This document shows, in pieces, positions 6,257 to 6,967 of a stretch of DNA of 6,967 nucleotides (positions within the stretch are counted from its first letter, which is position 1; each line of letters opens with the position of its first letter). The DNA comes from Methanobrevibacter sp. (lineage in GTDB: Archaea > Methanobacteriota > Methanobacteria > Methanobacteriales > Methanobacteriaceae), in contig JAITOM010000061.1 of NCBI GenBank assembly GCA_031289975.1, forward strand, positions 1 through 6,967, read 5' to 3'. The notes beneath the pieces were generated by a model that was not told the origin of the DNA, did no database searches, and saw only the letters and a list, made by a program, of their open reading frames with translations. The translations under genes were made by a program, and so were the position numbers.

Positions 6257-6320
6257 AAACTCCCACTGTTGATTCTCATTTTATATAATTTAATATATAC
6301 ATAATTAGAATCAAGAGTTT
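6257..6320. repeat. Bulged inverted repeat around a TATA-like core
   Basis: AGAATCAAGAGTTT (6307-6320) can pair fully with AAACTC (6257-6262) plus TTGATTCT (6269-6276), leaving CCACTG unpaired on the left. Alternatively ACTGTTGATTCT (6265-6276) pairs with AGAATCAAGAGT (6307-6318) with one G/G mismatch. The 30-base loop contains TTTATATAATTT and TAATATATA. It may be an RNA hairpin, the end of the upstream transcript, or a protein-binding dyad. Confidence 0.5.
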
Positions 6321-6347
6321 AGAGTAGTAAAAATTAAGAATTTTCTG

Positions 6348-6371
6348 AAACTTTAAAAACTAAAGTTTTTT
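6348..6371 (+). terminator. Possible hairpin terminator
   Basis: AAACTTTA (6348-6355) and TAAAGTTT (6361-6368) form a perfect 8-bp stem with a 5-base loop, running straight into T (6366-6371). It lies 170 bases after the last membrane gene, so it could end that transcript or a separate small RNA. The stem is AT-rich and weak. Confidence 0.35.
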
Positions 6372-6439
6372 AAAAATTATGAAACAAAAACTTTATAAAT
6401 ATAGTAATGAAAAATTTTTGTAATTATAGTGGTGTAAAA

Positions 6440-6526
6440 ATGTTTGTAATTAATCATTTATTTTTAAATATCTTGTTTTTGGAAATTTCAAATTATAGTG
6501 GTTTTGATAAAGTTCTTAATAAATAA
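6440..6526 (+). CDS. Possible 28-residue small ORF overlapping repeat section R1
   Basis: The ATG is preceded by GTGGTG with about five bases between, a good ribosome binding site for this genome. The 28 codons begin MFVINHLFLNILFLEI, a hydrophobic stretch, and end NYSGFDKVLNK followed by TAA. The last eleven codons lie inside composite repeat section R1. The two other R1 copies read NYSGFDKVINK-stop and NYSRFDKVFNK-stop in the same register, but those copies lack an upstream start. It may be a real small protein, or the tail of a once longer duplicated gene. Expression and function are unknown. Confidence 0.3.
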   Translation: MFVINHLFLNILFLEISNYSGFDKVLNK

Positions 6527-6675
6527 CTTTTTTTAAAATTAAATATTATTAAAAAATATTAATTTAAAATTATTTATATTAATTATTATATATTTATATT
6601 AATATATGAAATTTAAAATTATAACTTTATTTGAAATTTAAAATTATAAATTTTTATAACGTGACATTTGAAATT
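6490..6675. repeat. Composite dispersed repeat, copy B
   Basis: It contains R1 (6490-6540), R2 (6545-6583, identical to 2160-2198) and a truncated R3 (6637-6675, four differences from 2217-2255). It lacks the 18-bp tandem expansion of copy A. An internal duplication of about 17 bases (GAAATTTAAAATTATAA) occurs at 6608 and 6633. It runs directly into the R1 of copy C at 6676. Confidence 0.75.
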
Positions 6676-6907
6676 AAATTATAGTGGTTTTGATAAAGTT
6701 ATTAATAAATGAACTTTTTTAAAAATAAATATTATTAAAAATGAAGAAAATTAAAAATTTTCTGGCTTATAAAATCATAGATTTTATATTATAAATATTA
6801 ATTAAAAATATATTTAAAATTATTGATTTTTATAAAGTGATATTTAAAATTAAATATTTTAATAAAAAAATTTTTCATCCAAAATTTAAGAACTTTTCCA
6901 AAATGAC
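6676..6907. repeat. Composite dispersed repeat, copy C
   Basis: R1 (6676-6740) is nearly identical to that of copy B over its first 35 bases. It is followed by a diverged middle without a clear R2, then a full R3 (6813-6907) that aligns gap-free to 2217-2311. It is in the same orientation as copies A and B. Further copies may continue beyond the window. Confidence 0.75.
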
Positions 6908-6967
6908 TATAAATTTAATTTAAAGAAATTAAAATCAATATTTATTACAAATATTTAATTGAATTTT

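Larger units (their letters stand above)
6176..6967. other. 0.79 kb gene-poor region after the membrane-protein cluster
   Basis: No substantial protein gene is present. The region holds a bulged inverted repeat (6257-6320), a short hairpin followed by T (6348-6371), a possible 28-codon ORF (6440-6526) and two head-to-tail copies of the composite repeat (6490-6675 and 6676-6907). Composition is extremely AT-rich except for a small GC-richer spot near 6260-6276. Confidence 0.7.

Noticed and set aside
6238..6288. 16-codon ORF starting at 6238
   Set aside because: It is very short and has no ribosome binding site; its GC-richer part is better explained by the inverted repeat at 6257-6320.
2002..6907. 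Insertion sequence or transposon bounded by the composite repeats
   Set aside because: No transposase, terminal inverted repeats or target-site duplication is visible, and the enclosed ilvBN genes are ordinary housekeeping genes.

Overview
The window looks like a piece of a very AT-rich methanogenic archaeal chromosome, most likely Methanobrevibacter or a close relative in the Methanobacteriales. This is inferred from the archaeal character of the phosphoglucosamine mutase and acetolactate synthase, from GGTGA-type ribosome binding sites a few bases before the starts, from TATA-like promoter elements, and from intergenic DNA that is almost entirely A and T. No database search was possible, so the genus is an inference.

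Layout. Positions 1-198 (minus strand) hold the first 66 codons of a gamma-carbonic anhydrase-like hexapeptide-repeat protein. Positions 382-1746 (minus) hold a complete archaeal phosphoglucosamine mutase (glmM). A 1.08 kb gene-poor gap (1747-2828) follows. It holds one copy of a composite dispersed repeat interrupted by six perfect 18-bp tandem units, a small less AT-rich island with a possible 26-codon ORF, and the presumed control region of ilvB. Positions 2829-5130 (plus) carry ilvB and ilvN, the two subunits of acetolactate synthase, ending in a hairpin plus T-tract terminator. Positions 5337-6175 (plus) hold a tight cluster of three small membrane-protein genes. The outer two are related two-helix proteins sharing a Tyr-His...His-Ile-His signature, and the middle one encodes an exported, membrane-anchored acidic protein. 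The last 0.79 kb (6176-6967) is gene-poor, with inverted repeats and two further head-to-tail copies of the composite repeat.

How it fits together. glmM feeds amino-sugar nucleotide (UDP-GlcNAc) synthesis for the cell envelope. IlvBN catalyses the first shared step of valine, leucine and isoleucine synthesis, but ilvC does not follow it here. The three-gene membrane cluster is the least explained and most interesting coding part; its conserved histidines resemble those of small DUF4405-type membrane proteins and could bind heme or metal, which is unproven. The composite repeat flanks the whole ilvBN plus membrane-cluster block in direct orientation, and all three copies of its first section can be read as the same short peptide tail ending in a stop codon.
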